Both the position numbers and the translations under genes were made by a program. DNA of 64,000 nucleotides from assembly GCA_002943765.1 (NCBI GenBank), contig PQWQ01000014.1:186001-250000 (forward strand), in the 5' to 3' direction. This document shows, in pieces, positions 61,293 through 64,000 of the stretch. This stretch comes from Psoroptes ovis (Eukaryota; Arthropoda; Arachnida; Sarcoptiformes; Psoroptidae). The notes under the pieces were generated by a model that had not been told where the DNA came from, ran no database searches, and was given only the letters and a program-made list of their open reading frames with translations. How positions within the stretch are numbered: position 1 is the stretch's first letter; each line of letters opens with the position of its first letter.

Positions 61293-64000
61293 ATGAATAT
61301 TACGAAGAATCATGATGTTGTTTTCCTCATTATCGTATTGGCAGTGCATTCATATGGATTCATTGAATTTGGCGCCATGCTTCAAAATTCAATTACATTT
61401 GAAGGTAAGTGAAAAAAATTGTTTTTTTTAAATTATACATTTTTGAAAAGTTTTCCTCGTTGATTTTTGATCGAAATCAGCCATTATATCAAATTAATTG
61501 ACATTAAGGATGTTTTAATCTAAATTCTAAAATCTCTAAGACAGATTTTCGATTTTTAAAAAAAAATTAATTTATAAATTAATCCTCTCTAAACAAAATC
61601 AAACAATACACTCGAAATCAAATGATAACAAGATTTTGCTTTAATCTTTTTCTTTTTGATTGATTTGATTGAATTTTCGAGAAAAAAAATATAATAAATG
61701 TTTGAAGAATACATCAAATGCACTAGAATCAGAGTAGAAAATGCTAAATTCAACCTTTGAGAATCAATGCTTGTTAATCAATTTTGAAGAAAACATTAAT
61801 TTTCATTCGACAAATTAATATTTTGCTATAAATTCAGGGGATTTTCTTACGAATTCTCTTGAAATAATCAAGTTTTTCATCAGAAAAAACGTATTCATCA
61901 GTGTCATTTCATAAGAAATGTTTTTTTTTCTTTCTTTAATTTATTGAATTCTTTAAATGAAATCATGAATACGACATTTGAATGACGACATTTTTATCAT
62001 TGAATAAGCGAAACAATTATGTAAACAGAAACAAAAAAAAATGATTCCAGATTTCTTATTTCATATTATTTCAATTCAATTTGTTGTAAGACCAAGAAAC
62101 ATGAAAAAAATTTCAATCTCATTAAATTTCTCCTCTTATTTTCTTATTCACAAGAAATTATAAATTTCAATCAAAAGAAAGAAAAAAAATTCTCAAATAA
62201 TTAACGTCTCAAAGAAATTGAAATGATAGGGAAAAAAGAGAGAGAGGAAAAATTCATAAGAAATTTCAATCAATTTTGATTTTGCAAATTGAATGCAATC
62301 GTTGATTTAATCAATCAATCAATCAATCAGTCTTCAGTCAGAAGATTGAATGATTGATTGATTGATTAATAAATAATTATTATCACTTGTTTGTTTATTT
62401 TTATTTATTTATTGATTTATTCATTTATTTATCATGTTTGTTGTATTCACTAACTCTACACTATTGTTGATGATCATATTTTTTCATCAAATATATAAAA
62501 GATAAATCATTCATTGTCATCGTAATGGACGAAATAATCATCTGTAAACATCTTTTATTTGTTTTTGAATTTGATATATTGATGATTTTTATTTATATAT
62601 TTCTTTTCACGAATTTGTAATTTATTTATTTATTTTGCAAAATGAAAATTTTTTTGAAAAACAAAATGATTATAATCAAATAATAATCAAAACGATGCAA
62701 TCGATCAATGAAAATCATTCTGTCTATCTATCCATCAATCAATCAATCAATCAATGAAACATTAACCTTTTTCTCCATTTATATTTTATCATTATTATCA
62801 TTTATATACCATTGATAATGATTTGTTTTTTTCCATGTTTTCCATGATCGTTTTCAATGTAAAATTTTCAATTTCAATTTTTTTTTCTGTTGTTGATTTT
62901 CAAAATCAAAATCAAATCGTATGATGCTTGACCAATTATCATTGAATCAATGAAAAAAAAGGAAATAATATAATGATGATAATGATATTTGATATTGACA
63001 AATATATTTTTATTTGCATTCAATTTTATTCATAAAAATTTCTTCATTTCAAAAAAATTAAATTAAAATATATAGATTTCGACAGCATGAAAACTAATGG
63101 TGCAACTAGTAGTTGCATACGTTTTTTCTCATTAAATGATTCGTTTTCATTCATTTAATTTCGCTTGTTTGTCTGATTGTTTCGTTTGTTTGTTCGGTTG
63201 TTGTTGTTCATTTTACAGTTATACAAACTATTACTACCAGATGCCAAAAACGAGAAAAAGCAAACAAAATGTTGAATAAAATGCTCTAAATTCTATGCAT
63301 TGAAATTGTATTATGATTTTGTTTTTTTCGTTTTTTTTGTTTTGTCTTTTCATGAAAAACAAACAAAGAATCATTTAAAATGAATTGAAAAATATTAAAT
63401 TATCGAGAAGACAATCTACTAGCAGCAGCATTCAATATGCAAACTTGTTGCTTCACAAAAAAAAAATAATTGACAACAAAGTTGGCCGAAATTTTTATTT
63501 CATTTTAAAAAATTGTAAATAAATTAACTGAATTTTCCTGATCGAAAAATTTCTTCTTTTAAGCACAAAAAAAAATTTGTTTGCAATTTTTTTTCTCTGG
63601 TGTCGAAACAATGTTCAGAACCAAAGATGTTTATGTGAAATTTTTCTTCTTATTTCATTGAATATTATTATATGTTCTTGATGATTTTCTCAAAAAATTT
63701 CAAAATTTTTGTGAAATTCATCCTGAAAAATTGATTTCAAAATACGAATCTTCTCTTTTTTTCGAATAATTTGAACTTTCAATTCATTTTTTTGTTTGCT
63801 TTTATGTTCGTAATTGTTTGTGAATTTTTTTTTTTTTTAGTTTTTAGAAAATAATTTTTTGATTTGTTATCATTACATTTCTATATGATTATTTTAACAT
63901 GTCATTGTACTTGTTTGTTTGTGTGTTTGACATCAGAATTCATTGATTTATCATTATTTTCATTCGATCTAAATGTCATTTTTTCAGGTTTGTTTTCATG
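61293..64000 (+). CDS. First exon of a secreted protein; gene continues beyond the window
   Basis: Exon 61293-61404 encodes 37 residues plus one base. MNITKNHDVVFLIIVLAVHSYG has a typical signal-peptide layout (polar start, hydrophobic core, small residues before the expected cleavage). It is followed by FIEFGAMLQNSITFEG and a perfect GTAAGT donor. A TTTTTTCAG acceptor at 63979-63987 could open the next exon at 63988 in frame (GLFS...), cut by the window end. The F-x-x-FG-x-M-L pattern just after the signal peptide recalls the N-terminal helix of secreted group I/II-type phospholipase A2, but the diagnostic CCxxHDxC region is not in view, so that reading is a guess. In-frame ATGs upstream (for example 61200) would remove the signal-peptide character. 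Confidence 0.4.
61405..63987. other. Putative long first intron of the secreted-protein gene
   Basis: A/T-rich, with CAAT, TTTG and ATT tracts and a 29-bp stem inverted repeat at 62307-62369. No exon or other gene was recognised. Confidence 0.45.
62307..62369. repeat. Long inverted repeat: 29-bp arms around a 5-base loop
   Basis: Arm 62307-62335 and arm 62341-62369 are reverse complements except for one mismatch and one G:T pair, enclosing AGTCA. The outer two thirds of each arm are TCAA/TTGA tetranucleotide repeats, and the inner part (TCTTC/GAAGA) is unique sequence. Confidence 0.9.

Noticed and set aside
1..64000. tRNA, rRNA, U-snRNA, CRISPR or transposon sequences
   Set aside because: Looked for by eye (TTCGA loop signatures, snRNA cores, terminal repeats, transposase or reverse-transcriptase motifs); none convincing. 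A tRNAscan or Rfam run would be decisive.

Overview
This is eukaryotic nuclear DNA from a compact, very A+T-rich arthropod genome. Most introns are 50-90 bp with GT-AG ends, coding regions carry long Asn/Gln/Ser/His/Asp runs, and noncoding DNA is full of ATT, GAT and CATT microsatellites. Gene content (LRP4, SKOR/Fussel, ZO-1/polychaetoid, SARA, PAIP1, LEO1, LSM7, RPL10A) is metazoan. The combination fits an astigmatid mite such as a dust or scab mite; that assignment is inference, not a database match. I saw no rRNA, tRNA, CRISPR array or intact transposon.

Left third (1-13.8 kb): the 3' part of an LRP4-like receptor (+); a possible structured RNA in the following gap; a short PH-domain protein of the OSBPL9/10/11 type (+); a protein ending in a SUMO-like domain (-); 4.6 kb of noncoding DNA; and an intronless gene whose product reads as a highly diverged PA28/REG proteasome activator (+).

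Middle (13.8-32.7 kb): a 13-kb stretch without a convincing gene lies upstream of a SKOR/Fussel Smad corepressor (+). It is followed by a compact BDP1-type TFIIIB subunit (+) and a divergent Rab-like GTPase (+).

Right half (33-61 kb) is gene-dense: ZO-1/polychaetoid (-), MTG1 (+), RPL10A (-), CDC42SE/SPEC (+), LEO1 (-), PAIP1 (-), SARA/ZFYVE9 (-), DCTN4 (+), LSM7 (-) and sulfiredoxin (-). The first exon of a secreted protein (+) begins at 61.3 kb and runs to the window edge. Several pairs are divergent (ZO-1/MTG1, SARA/DCTN4, sulfiredoxin/secreted gene). Others are convergent with only 50-420 bp between stops (Rab/ZO-1, MTG1/RPL10A, CDC42SE/LEO1, DCTN4/LSM7), so some 3' ends must overlap.

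The genes are mostly independent housekeeping and signalling functions. Two touch TGF-beta/Smad signalling (SKOR corepressor, SARA Smad anchor), two are membrane scaffolding or receptor proteins (LRP4, ZO-1), and several serve RNA synthesis, decay or translation (BDP1, LEO1, LSM7, PAIP1, RPL10A, MTG1). The most interesting observations are the PA28-like gene, the Rab-like protein with Leu at the catalytic Gln position, a recurrent GCCATCT/AGATGGC promoter motif, and the interlocked convergent 3' ends. Exon joins below were worked out by hand from GT/AG signals, reading-frame continuity and protein similarity recalled from memory.
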